Positions 26,223 through 37,879 of a stretch of DNA of 64,000 bases are shown piece after piece (position 1 is the stretch's first letter; each line of letters begins with the position of its first letter). The stretch lies in the NCBI GenBank assembly GCA_963576475.1, contig OY754967.1, positions 25,742,651 through 25,806,650 on the forward strand, in the 5' to 3' direction. The position numbers were made by a program, and so were the translations under genes. This stretch comes from Molanna angustata. Taxonomy: Eukaryota > Arthropoda > Insecta > Trichoptera > Molannidae. The notes under the pieces are model-generated. The model saw nothing but the letters and a program-made list of their open reading frames with translations, did not search any database and was not told the origin of the DNA.

Positions 26223-26755
26223 AATTGTCGAGCGTATGCCCAGGATGGTTTTTGGATTTAAACTTTTTTCTTATTCTTCTTCTTCTTCGTGTATTTGGTC
26301 GTTTTACCTATGAAGGGGGAGTATCCTGGGAAAAGAAGGTCCGACTGTCCCTCCATCTCTTCACAGGTCTTCCAGGACGGGTTCTGCATATAAACTTTTT
26401 TCTTCTTTTTCTTCAACGTGTACTTGGTCATCTTACCTATGAAGATGAACTATCCTGGGAGATGAAGGTCCAATTTTCCTTCCATCTCTTCGCAGGTTTC
26501 TGGATTTAAACTTTTTTCTTCTTCTTCTTCTTCATCGTGTATTTTTGGTCATTTTACCTATGAAGTTGGAGAATCCTGGGAGAAGAAGGTCCAACTATCC
26601 TTCCATCTCTTCGCAGGTATCTGGGTTTAAACTTTTTTCTTCTTCTTCGTGTATTTAGTCATTTTACCTATTAAGTAGAGCATCCTGGGAAAAGAAGGTT
26701 CTTTCATCTCTTCGCGGTTCTTCCAGGATGGTTTCTGGATTTAAACTTTTCTTAA
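26223..26755 (+). repeat. Minisatellite, about 4 units of 100-135 bp
   Basis: Units share 'tggatttaaacttttttctt', a (CTT)n run, 'cgtgtatttggtc.ttttacc', 'atcctgggaaaagaaggtcc' and 'atctcttcgcagg'. ORF 26225-26509 spans units and is not a gene. Confidence 0.75.
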
Positions 26756-26935
26756 CCGACTGATGGGACGGGATGTAATGAAGGGAAGGGAGGCACTAAA
26801 GGGCCTGAAGGGACGGGAGGTATAAAACTGCCTGAAGGGACGGAAGGTACTGAAGGGCCTGATGGGAAGGGACGTAATGAGGGATTAAAGGGACGGGAGG
26901 TACTGAAGGGCCTGAAGCGGCAGGTCCTGGAGTCT
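26756..26935 (+). repeat. G-rich minisatellite
   Basis: Degenerate repeats of 'gggacgggaggtactgaagg' and 'gcctgaag', about 30 bp apart. Strong purine skew on the plus strand; multiple GGG runs could form G-rich structures. Confidence 0.7.
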
Positions 26936-27425
26936 AATTCTTTTTCTTCTTAATTTTATGTAGACCTTTAGGGCAGTTTTTATACAAACTATTTCCTATT
27001 GTCTAATTCATCTTTTTCTTCTTTTATGTATACATTTGGGTCATTTTTTACAAAAATTATTTCCTTTAGTCTAATTATTATTCTTCTTCATTTAAGTACG
27101 TAGACTTTTGGGAGAGTTTTAATACAAACTATTTCCAATAGTCTTATTCATTTTCTTTTATGTAGACCTTTTGGTCAGTATTTATACAAACTATTTCCAA
27201 TAGTCTAAATATTCTTCTTCTTCTTTTTTGTAGACCTTTGGGTGAGCTTTTATACAATCTATTTCCAATAGTCTAATTCTTCTATTAGGTATATGTATTT
27301 TTACTTATTTTATGTAGACCATTGGAATAGTTTTTTATACAAACTATTTCTTATAGTCTTATACTTATTTTTCTCTTTTATATTTAGTCTTTTGGGTTAG
27401 TTTTAAGTCTAATAGTCTATTGTGC
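26936..27425 (+). repeat. Minisatellite, about 7 units near 65-75 bp
   Basis: Units built from 'tatgtagacctttgggtcag', 'tttatacaaactatttcc', 'atagtctaattcttcttctt'. Degenerate. Confidence 0.7.
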
Positions 27426-27429
27426 AGAA

Positions 27430-28198
27430 ATATTATTAACGATATGCACACTTGATGAAAATACATATGAAATGAATGGGATATGGGATGTGACGATATA
27501 ACCTGCACTAGAATCTTTTCAATACTTTTGTTTTATTAAATTTAAACCATTTATATCATCCTATTTTGAATAATTTTCAACACCTAATATTTAAAGAATG
27601 GGGGTTGTGGCCATTACTGAACTCTTCACAACATTTATAATCAAATTAAAAACTATTTACTATAGTTCAAGTCTTCTTCTTCTTCGTTAATGAAGACTTT
27701 CAGTCAAATTGAGCAAAAATATAATGCACACTTGATGAAAAAATATAAAAACGAATGGGATGTGACCAATACTAGATCTTTTCAGTACCTACGTTTGTTT
27801 AATCAAATTTTAACCACATCCCAACATCCAAAATTACTAAATTTTCAATAGGTACACATTACAATTTGTTTTCGATGATAATATTTAAAAATGGGGGTTG
27901 TGGCCAAACCAATCTCTTTACAACGTTGATAAACAGTCATATTTAAAACCATTACGCATAGTCCATGCGAGCAGAAATTGTATAAATATTATACTTCATT
28001 CACACTTTATAGCAATATATAAAAAAGAATGGGTTGTGGCCATCACTTGAACATTTTACAATACTTAAACTCAATCAAATTTCAAACCACTTTTCATAGT
28101 CTGATATTGCAAAATAATTGGGTGACAATATTATAAAAACGATTGCTTTTTCTTTCACAATTTTACATTCTTGGCCAACGGCGGGACATAAAAGCTAG
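27430..28198 (+). repeat. Degenerate tandem repeats ending at internal CTAG
   Basis: Units around 'cacttgatgaaaa', 'gggttgtggcca', 'ttcaaaccactttt.atagtc' recur three to four times, ending 'gggacataaaagctag' at 28198. The end unit recurs at 28932-29167 beyond the LINE insertion. Confidence 0.65.
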
Positions 28199-28383
28199 TT
28201 ATGAAATAATAATATGAAACACAAGACTTTATAGCAAGTTTTAAGACATATATTGTAAAAGTCTGTTAATTATTAGTAAAGATATAGGCATAATAAAATT
28301 GCATAATTTGTATATAATATTTGATATTTCGGACAATAGTTGATTTTCGTTTTTGTAGCTTCGAACAAACCAATATGGGTACC

Positions 28384-28931
28384 TAATGATTGTGATTTAA
28401 TTTGTTTATTTAAAATAATCAACGGTATATTGGACACCCCTGACCTAGTTGAAATGATAAAATTCAGAGTACCTACAAGGTTTGCCTCACGTCAAAATGC
28501 ACCTTTTCATATAGAGAATCTTAGAATACACCGCCTTGGAAACCAATATAGTGCTGTTGATATATTTAATGTACACACTATAGATGGTTTCAAAAGGATG
28601 CTTAACGCATATTATAATTTTTGATTTTTACTTTGCTTTGTTTATTTTTGTTGTTTAAATTGAATATGTAATACTGTTTATTTTTTTTCTTCTTTTATGT
28701 CTAGTTTTTTTTTATCATTTACCTGTATTTTCTTTTATTATGTTGTATTATGTTTTTTTATATTGTTCTTCCTTTAACTACTTACGTTTTTTTATTATGT
28801 ACCTATATAATCGATGTATTTACACTTATTGTTATTTTGTTGTGCCTACATTGTTCTATTTATCCTATATTTTTTTGTAAATGCCCTATAAAGGGCGTAT
28901 AGATAATAAATAAATAAATAAATAAATAAAT
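28384..28931 (+). mobile_element. 5'-truncated LINE inserted in the Helitron-like element
   Basis: The frame from about 28384 to the TGA after 28624 reads CDLICLFKIINGILDTPDLV, then PTRFASRQNAPFHIENLRIH, then VDIFNVHTIDGFKRMLN, the end of an RT ORF. A 3' UTR with 'atgccctataaagggcgtat' (a hairpin) and an (AAAT)n tail ends at 28931. No clear target-site duplication. It splits the second Helitron 3' unit. Confidence 0.75.
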
Positions 28932-29179
28932 ATTTAAAACCATTTACCATAGTCCATGCGTGCAGAAATTCTATGTACCTACTTATATATAAAAAAAATG
29001 GGTTGTGGCCATCACTTGAACATTTTACATCGCTTAAACTCAATTAAATTTCAAACTACTTTTCATACTACGAATTAGCAAATATTTTGTGTGACAATAT
29101 TATATAAATGATTGCTTATTCCTTCACTAACTTACATTCTTGGCCAACGGCGGGACATAAAAGCTAGTATACTAATAAA

Positions 29180-29880
29180 GTGTTTGATTATGTAATGAGA
29201 TAAAAAAAAATTAATGAGATAATTGATTGAACATAAATTTAATCATGCATTTTTTATACATCGATATTTGTCGAACGATTAAAGTTATTTTAGTTCAAAT
29301 AAATTTGGTAATCTTATAGTAGTCCTGCAATTATAAACGTGTTTTTTCTCCAAAAATTTCCCCAATAATTGTAATTCCCAGAAATACTTTTTTTTACGTT
29401 AACACATCAGTAATTGAAATTTTAATATTAAATTTAATACTTTGGCAGTAACGAGTTCCTTGACACTTAAAAATCCAACTATTTCTTTTAGTTTAGGAGG
29501 GGATGGGAGAATCATTGAATTTTTCAAAGTTTTTCAAATAAATTTCGTTAAACATCTCTTTCGGACTTTTATAACGCCATTTATCACGCGTTGCGAAGGT
29601 GTGTCTACGGAGGCAGACATTAGTTCACAAATTTTCCATTATTCCCTTAAGCCACTTACGTAAATCATGCTAAACATGTGAAATATTACCGAAACGGTCG
29701 TTTTTCATTATGACCTCAACGGCAAGCCCTTTGTTTATTAACAATTTCCTCGCGCGGAACAAATTGCCCATTTAACTATTGCGTAAACGCATTTTCTTGC
29801 CAACACTATTATTGTTACAAGTTTGACCACTATCCGACCTACCGCCCTGAGTCATTTTCATTTGTTTAGTCCCATAACTT
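29180..29880. other. AT-rich DNA, nothing identified
   Basis: ORF 29442-29663 has no recognised motif and only weakly mixed composition. No repeat match found by eye. Confidence 0.35.
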
Positions 29881-29884
29881 CTCT

Positions 29885-30209
29885 TAAGAGCCGTACAATC
29901 GAAAATACAAGTGGCAAAATAACATCTTGCATAGTTCAGCAATGAAGTTCACCACTCATTCTGAATATAGTGTCTTTCTAGGTTAGACGAGGCTGGTGAG
30001 TGTTAATACATGCATGTGTCGTGTTTTTTTTATATGGCAATGAACACTCACGTTTCTGTCGCTGGTAACCGTACATTGTGGGGGGAAAGGCCGTGATAGT
30101 ATAAAAACTATATTAGATTTTTATATGGCAATGAACACTCACGTTTCTGTCGCTGGTAACCGTACATTGTGGGGGGAAAGGCCGTGATAGTATAAAAACT
30201 ATATTAGAT
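29885..30209 (+). repeat. Dispersed repeat family F, copy 2, with 91-bp tandem duplication
   Basis: 'gttcagcaatgaagttcacc' and 'cgctggtaaccgtacattgt' match family F. The 3' part (30028-30118) is repeated exactly or nearly so at 30119-30209 (period 91 bp, starting 'tatatggcaatgaacactca'). Confidence 0.7.
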
Positions 30210-30364
30210 TTTTTCAAACGTTTTCTTATATTATTTAATGTTAAAATACCTACCTGTAGTTTTTTGTTAAATAAATTCGACTTTATTTATTTATCAATAG
30301 ATATTTCCAAATATATGTTTTTAAGAATGAATATGTCATTTTAACAAGTACTTATTCATCATCG

Positions 30365-30430
30365 TGACAGTATTCGAACTCGCGACCACTGGATTACGAA
30401 CCCAGCGCTCTAAACGCTCTACCACCTCCC
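30365..30430 (-). mobile_element. tRNA-like SINE head
   Basis: Minus strand: 'aggtggtagagcg' (A-box-like, complement 30415-30427), an anticodon-like arm CTGGG/CCAG with loop TTCGTAA, and B-box GAGTTCGAAT (complement 30372-30381). The acceptor stem is not closed. It directly abuts the 33-bp minisatellite at 30433. Confidence 0.55.
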
Positions 30431-30432
30431 AT

Positions 30433-30595
30433 ATATTTGGATATTTAATGTCGTTCCAATTGTGATTATTTGGATATTAAATGTCGTGCCAATTGTGATT
30501 ATTTGGATATTAAATGTCGTGCCAATTGTGATTATTTGGATATTTAATGTTGTTCCAATTGTGATTATTTGGATATTCAATGTCGTAAAAATTAA
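30433..30595 (+). repeat. 33-bp minisatellite, about 5 units
   Basis: Unit 'tttggatattaaatgtcgt' plus 'gccaattgtgatta', with small variants. The period is a multiple of three, so open frames on both strands (30419-30700 and 30462-30719) are artefacts. Confidence 0.85.
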
Positions 30596-30719
30596 ACTAC
30601 AAAATACTTCAAGTAAATTTTTATTGCCTATAATTAAATTATCACCTGAAATTTTCCTGAAAATATTCGTAATACCGACTGTTGATGTGTTTTCAGACAA
30701 AGAAATCTTTCTTTTTTAG

Positions 30720-32140
30720 CTGCTTGATTTTTTCACCCATAAAAGCAACTTAAAGAACGTTGAATCTATTGAAGTTATTTTAGGATAATTCATTTTTTCC
30801 CAGAGGAGTTGTCAGAATTTGTTTGGTCCTTACATCTCGTATGCATGACTGTATACATTCAGTGATAGCTCTTCTACACCGTGCAAGTCCAACTGTAATT
30901 TACAGAATAGTTTTATTTAGAAATGTATGTTTGTACCATTCGTATTCTATGTGCTTAATAGCTTTCAATGTCTTGTTTCTGGCCCCTTTATATCTTATAA
31001 GTACATACATACTCAACACTTAAAATAATTCATATAAATATATAAATAAACATGATAAGATAAAAATGTTGCTTCTCACGATTTGTTAGAATAATTTGCT
31101 ATTCTCCAATAACTCACCAACGCAAGGTGTAAAGAAAGTGTTAAAAATATTTAATCTATTTCAAAATATAATGGGTCAATTGTGTACCCCGTGAACAAAA
31201 ACATGTTTTGCACAACACTTCTACACGTAAATTGGGGTGGTGTGGTTCAACCAACTCGAAACAGATTTGAGACTGGCAACTTAGACTTAGGTATATAATA
31301 TTAACGGATTTGTAAATTATATTCACTTCATAGTGTACAGTTAATAATTCTGTAGATTTGAGTTTTTGTTTCAAAATGTCTCTTTTAAAGGGCTACATGT
31401 TTTATTTTACTGTTTCATTTTTTCTGTGTCTTATTATTGTATTTTTTTGTTGTATTATGTAAAAAAATATATGAATATATGATTCATTCAGTATTTTTTT
31501 AATCAAATAATCGCAATAATTTATTGGCATACCCCTTTCGTATCAACTGCATTAGGGTTAATTGATACAAATTGCAATACCTTGATAAACATAATATATA
31601 CCTGGAAGATATTTAACTTCATAATATTTTCCATTCAAGTTCCAGCCCATAGATAAACGTGAGCATTGTTGCAAGATCAAGTATTTATAGGATACCAAAT
31701 CGTGACTTTTTTGAGGAAATATTTTTTATATATTATTTATGAATAATTTAAGTGACAAATATAATCAGTTGAATTCAAAACAATGACAAAATAAACGTCT
31801 TATCGTATTTTTTATACAACGTATATTGGTACGTATGTCTCATAACGCTATCATAAATTTTAGATTTGAACTTAGTAAATTATAATTTTGGCAACGTGCG
31901 CCCTTTCCATTTCAGATTTCAGTTGTCATTTATTGTATAGATTACTGTCTCCTTCGTTTGGCATTCCAATTCTACGGGCTTCACTTTAATTCTACACAAT
32001 ACAATTATTTCACATTAATTAATTACCAATTATAATGTATAATATCCACCGCTTCTTATTGTCTAACTTATGTGCCATTGTAATATACATAGATTTGCCT
32101 TTAATTTTCTCAATTACATAAATGGCTGATTTTCTTTATA
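30720..32140. other. AT-rich DNA, nothing identified
   Basis: No coding or repeat signal that I can support; short ORFs only. Confidence 0.4.
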
Positions 32141-32147
32141 TAATTTA

Positions 32148-32595
32148 TTAAGAAATATTCGTAGGTACATAATATCATTATTAATTTAGAAATATTATTG
32201 GGTACATAGTATAATTATTAATACAGAAATATTCCTAGGTACATAATATCATCATTTATTAGGAAATATTCGTAGGTACAAAATATCATGGGTAAATAAT
32301 TTATTTATTTATTTAAATAAATAATTTAATATTTTTGAATGTTTCTAAATAAATTATGATATTTATCATAAAATATTAAGATATATTCGTAGACACATAT
32401 CATGATTTTTTTTAAATATTCGTAGGTACATAAATAATATCATAAATTATTTAGCAATATTCGTATGTAAATTACTTATTTATTAATTCAAATAAACAAA
32501 TATAAATAAACAAACTATTTATTATTTACTACCATAATGTATTTATAAATATTCGTAGGTAGGTACCTACATAATATCATAATTTTTATATATGA
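32148..32595 (+). repeat. Degenerate tandem repeat, period about 60 bp
   Basis: Recurring 'gaaatattcgtaggtacata', 'atatcat' and 'tttattt' blocks, about seven units of variable spacing, diverged. Confidence 0.65.
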
Positions 32596-32599
32596 TGTG

Positions 32600-33550
32600 T
32601 ACAATATCGCGTTATTAATTTTATAAGACTTAACATTGTATCACACAATATACAATTTTATTTACTTTGTTTGATCCAAAAGTGAGTTATTTCATAAATC
32701 AGATCCCGAATCATTTTTTTTAGAAATTGAAACAAAGTTTATTTCTTCGTTGAATATAATTTACTTGCTCCCAAGAAACAAAGTTTCGCTGAGAATATGA
32801 AATGTATGCTCTTGTGTTTTTATTAAACTATTAATTCTTAAGTATGAATACACAAATTAGGAAATTAGGTGTTTTATATATTTTTATATTTTCAATTGAT
32901 TGATAATTTCCTTACGAGCTTAAACGATCGTCCTGTAAAGAGGAATAAAAATTGATAACGATTTAATTTTTTATAAAAAAAATACTTCTGTCTGTATAAA
33001 TCCAATCGGATTTTGATTCATTCATTTTATGAACCAATTGTTTAAAAAAAAGTTTACTGTACCTACTTAATAAATTAAAAATAGCAAAATCACGTTTTAT
33101 AATAATGTTCCTTTTGTTTGTAGGTAGTAGGTATATTATATTTATTTTACATAAAAAAATAATCAATTCGGATCGTGGTTCGTTCGTTATTTTGAATCTC
33201 ATCATAATTGTAGTGTTGGGAAACATTCCTTGCTCCTTATTGTATTACGAATTCATCGCTTTGACCCAATAAAAGGATTGCGTTTCGAATTTAGATTATT
33301 TTTCGGTCTCAATTAGAGGAAACGAGACTGGACACAGTTTCAGACACGTACAATGGTTTATCCCGATGTCTTAGTGGACACATTTATATAATAGGTACGT
33401 TCTATCCCACAGTCGGATGCATCAGAACACAATCATCCTTTCGTCTTAGAAAGATTCTGCAACGTTTGACGTACCTACTATATCAATATTTTTTTTGTTC
33501 TTGAATGCGAAGCATATTTTTATATTATTAATCTTATAAAAATTATATAT
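32600..33550. other. AT-rich DNA, nothing identified
   Basis: ORF 32963-33226 is Ile/Phe/Asn-rich and probably chance. No other signal. Confidence 0.35.
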
Positions 33551-33552
33551 TG

Positions 33553-33700
33553 CCAACCATCTTGGCATAGTGGTTCGCTGTATGGCTTCAATGAAGGCGT
33601 TCGGGGTTTGATTCCCAGCTGAGTAAAAATTAATTTAATGTACGCAAATTTTGTTTCTCTGGATTGAAAATATTTGTTAATTTGGAAGAAATTTCCATTT
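33553..33700 (+). mobile_element. tRNA-derived SINE
   Basis: Plus strand: A-box-like 'ttggcatagtggttcg' at 33562-33577 and B-box-like 'gggtttgattccc' at 33604-33616, followed by 'gagtaaaaatt...tttgtttctctgga'. The same body ('gaggaaaaattta...gcttctctggga') occurs at 53604-53720 and, inverted, at 57775-57955. One dispersed SINE family. Confidence 0.6.
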
Positions 33701-34452
33701 AGCAATAGATTCGCCACTTCCACAGGACAATCGAATGTCAATCTCAGGTTAATGGCATCGTAACTAAACGACTTTACAACGCCATGGAGGTTGGCTCTAA
33801 ATATAGGCATGTTTTATCTCTTCTAAACTTACGTTATTTATAAACGTCGTTCAAATATTGAACTACGGTTACACCTAAATATGATCACTTTTCTTATTTA
33901 TTAACATGGATCAAAAGTTGAACCGTGATTCAACTCAAATGTCAAATTTAACCGGCGACGGGGGTAGTTTAATAATGGTTCAACATACCATTTCACATTT
34001 TTAAAGTAAGAACCTACTTATGACCATAATATATAAGAAAAACATAATATGTTTTATATTATACAAATCGATTCAATCCATTAGAATCTTTGATTGAAAT
34101 TGAATTCAAAACAAAATTATCGAATGTGCAATAGCTAGAGTTTGACAGAACTATCGTGTGGCGCGCACTTGTTCGCCACTTGTGGTCATGACAACCAACC
34201 CAACAAAACTAAATTCGATGCTGTCGTATGAAATAGAGCTCGAAATCGAGATAAACTGAAATTGGGTTCAAATATTTTAATGAATAAGGTTTCAGTTCAT
34301 CGTGGAATAATACTTTGAACCGGGTTCAATTGACCTATGAGTCAACCACTGTTTTTGTTGAATAAAAAATATTAGGTTTAATTTATTTGTATATTGTTTT
34401 TACGCATCGTAACGTATATTAAGTAGATATATGTATATTTATAAAAAAATAA

Positions 34453-34850
34453 TGACTCGACCATGTATCAGTATCTCAAAGAATGGCTCGGCCATGTATC
34501 AGTATCTCAAAGAATGTCTCGGCCATGTATCGGTATCTCGTAGAATGGCTCGACCATGTATCTGTATATCATAGAATGGCTCGACCATGTATCAGTATCT
34601 CAAAGAATGTCTCGACCATGTATCTGTATATCATAGAATGGCTCGACCATGTATCAGTATCTCAAAGAATATCTCGGCCATGTATCAGTATCTAAAAGAA
34701 TGGATCGACCATGTATCGGTATCTCAAAGAATGGCTCGGCCATGTATCAGTATCTCAAAGAATGGCTCGACCATGTATCAGTATCTCAAAGAATGGCTCA
34801 GCCATGTATCAGTATCTCATAGAATGGACCGATTATGTATCAGTATCTCA
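34453..34850 (+). repeat. 30-bp minisatellite, about 13 units
   Basis: Unit 'gaccatgtatcagtatctca' plus 'aagaatggct', with cgg/cga and cag/ctg/cgg variants. A period of 30 keeps frames open (34483-34695, 34587-35015). It merges at 34850 into LINE coding sequence ('tatcagtatctcaaagataa'). Confidence 0.9.
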
Positions 34851-35635
34851 AAGATAAATTCACTTATCTCTCAACCCACGGACGTCCACTGCGACCTGCC
34901 AAACATACTTTACTATCTATTCCAATTCATAGTACTGATTTTTTTATCTCTTCATTTGAAGTACTATCAGCAAAGCTATGGAATAGTCCTGTCTCATTTC
35001 ATAAAACATATTTAAAGAAAAAGGCTGCAGCAAAAATATCTATCTGATAATACATGATTTCTTCTTCCTCTCCTCTTCCTTACCGTATCCTTTTGTTTTT
35101 CTGTCATTGCTATGAACTGTTCTTATGTTCAATATTTTTTGTCTTTTTTTTACTATTCTTCTGACATCTTTATAATCTACATATATATTTTTGTCATTTC
35201 ATTATCATATATGTATAATGTATATATTTTTGTCATGTCATTTACCTTATTCTGATAGTACACATTATCCACATAGAGCAACTTTAGGGCTTTCAAGACT
35301 TTCTGTCTTAAATTCGGTGCACTATTATCTTCACTATCACTGAGCAGTGAGCCAGTTGTTTCAACATGATTAGCTCTCTTTGGCACATTAAGTGCAGTGT
35401 CTGCAAGGTTTTAGAGTTCTCCGGACTCTTCGTATGTTCTTTATGTGTTCTTTCAGAGTTTTGCAAGGGGCCGTTATTAGTCCCCATAAGCAGAACGGGT
35501 GGTGGTGGGGGAAGAACAGTACACATTGTCTTGTATATTTCACATTAACTCTGGTTGGTTGGACAAATTGTCGTTTGGCAATAAGCCCGCCAGTGTACAA
35601 ATTATATGTACAAGAAGATACAAATAAATAAATGT
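34835..35635 (+). mobile_element. LINE 3' fragment, same family as 4981-5805
   Basis: The frame reads YQYLKDKFTYLSTHGRPLRP, then LLSIPIHSTDFFISSFEVL, then SAKLWNSPVSFHKTYLKKK and a stop at about 35047. This parallels the 5077-5529 copy, with a small deletion after WNS. The 3' UTR matches up to about 35175 and resumes at about 35555 with 'ggcaataagcccgccagtg' and an (AAAT)n tail. The intervening part is listed separately. Confidence 0.8.
35177..35545 (-). pseudogene. Foreign segment within the LINE 3' UTR with a coding-like minus frame
   Basis: This GC-richer stretch has no equivalent in the sister LINE at 5530-5700. On minus, one frame reads ADTALNVPKRANHVETTGSL, then LSDSEDNSAPNLRQKVLKAL, then LKLLYVDNVYYQNKV, which is not low-complexity. 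Another frame reads MCTVLPPPPPVLLMGTNNGP upstream of it. It could be a fragment of a captured gene or of a transposase accessory region. I do not recognise it. Confidence 0.35.
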
Positions 35636-35776
35636 AAACGGATTTCTAAAAGAAAGTAATGTAAGAAGCTTGAACAACAGATGAAGATGTACAAGACGAT
35701 ATGTGAATGTTGATGAGGCAATGGATGCGTGCTAGGATAGAACAATATGGCGTTCGGTTATTTCTGCCTACCCTAT

Positions 35777-36108
<332 letters not shown>

Positions 36109-36109
36109 T

Positions 36110-36815
36110 AGGTTTTAAGTATACATACATTTATTTTTCACATTTTATACATATCTTTGTACTGTCGATGTGTGAATCAAATATATAAATAAAAACATGT
36201 CCCCTTTGGTTGGGTTCGAATCCACAGTCCACCCTCCTCACGTACAAAGCACTTTACTGTGATGAATAGTTTCCTATGTAAGTCTTTATTCACACTTTAG
36301 ATTTTTTGTGGTGAAATAGGATGAAAAATTGCACCGCGAGTCAGTTTAGGGGAGGGGGTGCCTTTTTCTTCATTTTATTCTATACACTGGGAAATGTCTT
36401 TTTCTATATAAAACACAGTAACTTGCTATTGCCACAGGAGGTTCAGACATACTCATATCTTTAACACCCCAAGACGTGTAACACAAAAAAGTTTTCAACT
36501 TTACCAACACATATTGCGTTTCAAAGCTTTTCAGCGTGAAATATCTAAGTTATATCATCACATTTTTAACCCAAGCCTCTTGATGTATTGATATAGTTGT
36601 TGTAATATAGGTATGTATATATTATACTCCATTGGCATTTTTTATTTGTAACATAAGAAATAATATACTAAGTGGTTTAATGAACTCCCTTTGAGTCTTA
36701 GACTCGAAAAAAAATATAATATATTTAAAAATAAAATTAAGAAATTGTACTGATTTATTTATTTAATTTTTGTTATTTCATTCTTGTTTTTGTGTAGCTT
36801 CATATTTTTTAGTAG
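36110..36815. other. AT-rich DNA with one B-box-like patch
   Basis: 'ggttgggttcgaatcc' at 36208-36223 resembles a Pol III B-box, possibly from a decayed SINE. Otherwise nothing is supported. Confidence 0.35.
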
Positions 36816-36821
36816 ATGTAC

Positions 36822-36985
36822 AATGTTTTGGTAAATGTAACAATATTAAATAGATACTCCCCTCTTTTAACACGAGATTTTATCTCAATTAAAGAGGGTT
36901 ATTTTGAATAATATGATGGAATTGTATACCTACCTTTTAAAATTGTGATTTATATGTAAAATTTGTATTGATTAAGTAATAAATA
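36822..36985 (+). repeat. Dispersed 3'-tailed repeat, copy 2
   Basis: See the copy at 24559; the same blocks and an A-rich end. Confidence 0.6.
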
Positions 36986-36999
36986 TATAAAAAAATATA

Positions 37000-37870
37000 T
37001 ATAGGTACACTTTATACACATAAAAGTTTAACAATACATTTTTTTTACAAAAAATATACTTAAGAACTAGATGCGGAACGTAAACTACTTCACTAGGATA
37101 AAAACCTGTTCTGAAGCAGTTTATAATTATAATTATATAAGTAGGTTAAGGTGCGCGTGTGTGTCATTGCGTGTTAACGTAAAGTAGTTTTTTTATCAGT
37201 GTCTTGTTTGTTTTTTTACCCATATTTTAATTCCCATTTAAAGCTATTTATATTTTTAGTTTTCTTCAATTCGATTGGAAGCAAATTGAAAATTTTCATT
37301 CCAAGGATATGAAAAATTCTTTGTCCATAAGTCGACTTGGTCCTTGGTTATATTTGCTTGTCTAGTCTGTCTAGTCTGACGTGTAGTTTGGGTCGATTGG
37401 AAGTTGTTGAGGTGTGAATAAATAATGCTGCAATTTTTTAAGCATATAACTGTGGTATGTCTAGGATGTCAATTTTTTTGAATAGTTCCACTGAATAGGA
37501 ACATTAAATTTTATTTTGAAAACGGATTTTTGGGCTTTAACTATTGGACCAATATTTGTTTTGTAAATACCACCCCACCCTATAAAACCATATTTTATTA
37601 TCGATTGGTAAAGTGAATAGTACATTAATTGAATGACTGACTCTGGTAAAACATTTCTGATGGAGCGAAAAATGATTTTTTTTTAATATTATGCTTAAAA
37701 TAGAGATATGGGGTTTCCATTTTAAACATTGGTCAATTGTTATTTCTAAGTATTTCGTTTGTCTAGTTTTTTTTTATTTCATCACATGTATATTTTGAAA
37801 AATATCTTCATTAAATCGATGCCGGGATAATGTCTTTTCTTTCTTCTTTGTCAGACTAATGAGTGGATTG
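37000..37870 (-). pseudogene. Jockey-like LINE reverse-transcriptase C-terminus, minus strand
   Basis: Reading minus from about 37780: IDQCLKWKPHISIL, VIQLMYYSLYQSIIKYGFIG, WGGIYKTNIGPIVKAQKSVF, KIKFNVPIQW, then a frameshift and ILDIPQLYAL-like remains. The 3' UTR contains 'ctgcttcagaacaggttttt', which matches the plus-strand tail at 48485-48530. Stops and frameshifts make it inactive. Confidence 0.65.
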
Positions 37871-37879
37871 ATTGACTAA

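Larger units (their letters stand above)
24808..29167 (+). mobile_element. Helitron-like element/array, about 4.36 kb, non-autonomous
   Basis: Begins TCTAAAGTAATAAAGC after an A and ends AAAAGCTAG before a T, matching the A/T insertion and TC...CTRR ends of Helitrons. The 5' sequence (followed by GTGTGTTTGTCTCACGCC) and 3' 'ggcgggacataaaagctagt' resemble lepidopteran Helitron ends from memory. There is no Rep/helicase coding. The 5' 490 bp is tandemly duplicated, and a second CTAGT end occurs at 28195-28199. The hairpin before CTAG is weak (GCC-aac-GGC), which lowers certainty. Internal minisatellites and a LINE insertion are listed separately. Confidence 0.55.

Noticed and set aside
30419..30719. 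Repetitive ORFs on both strands (NIQIITIGT and WILNVVPIV)
   Set aside because: The 33-bp minisatellite period is a multiple of three, which keeps frames open by chance.
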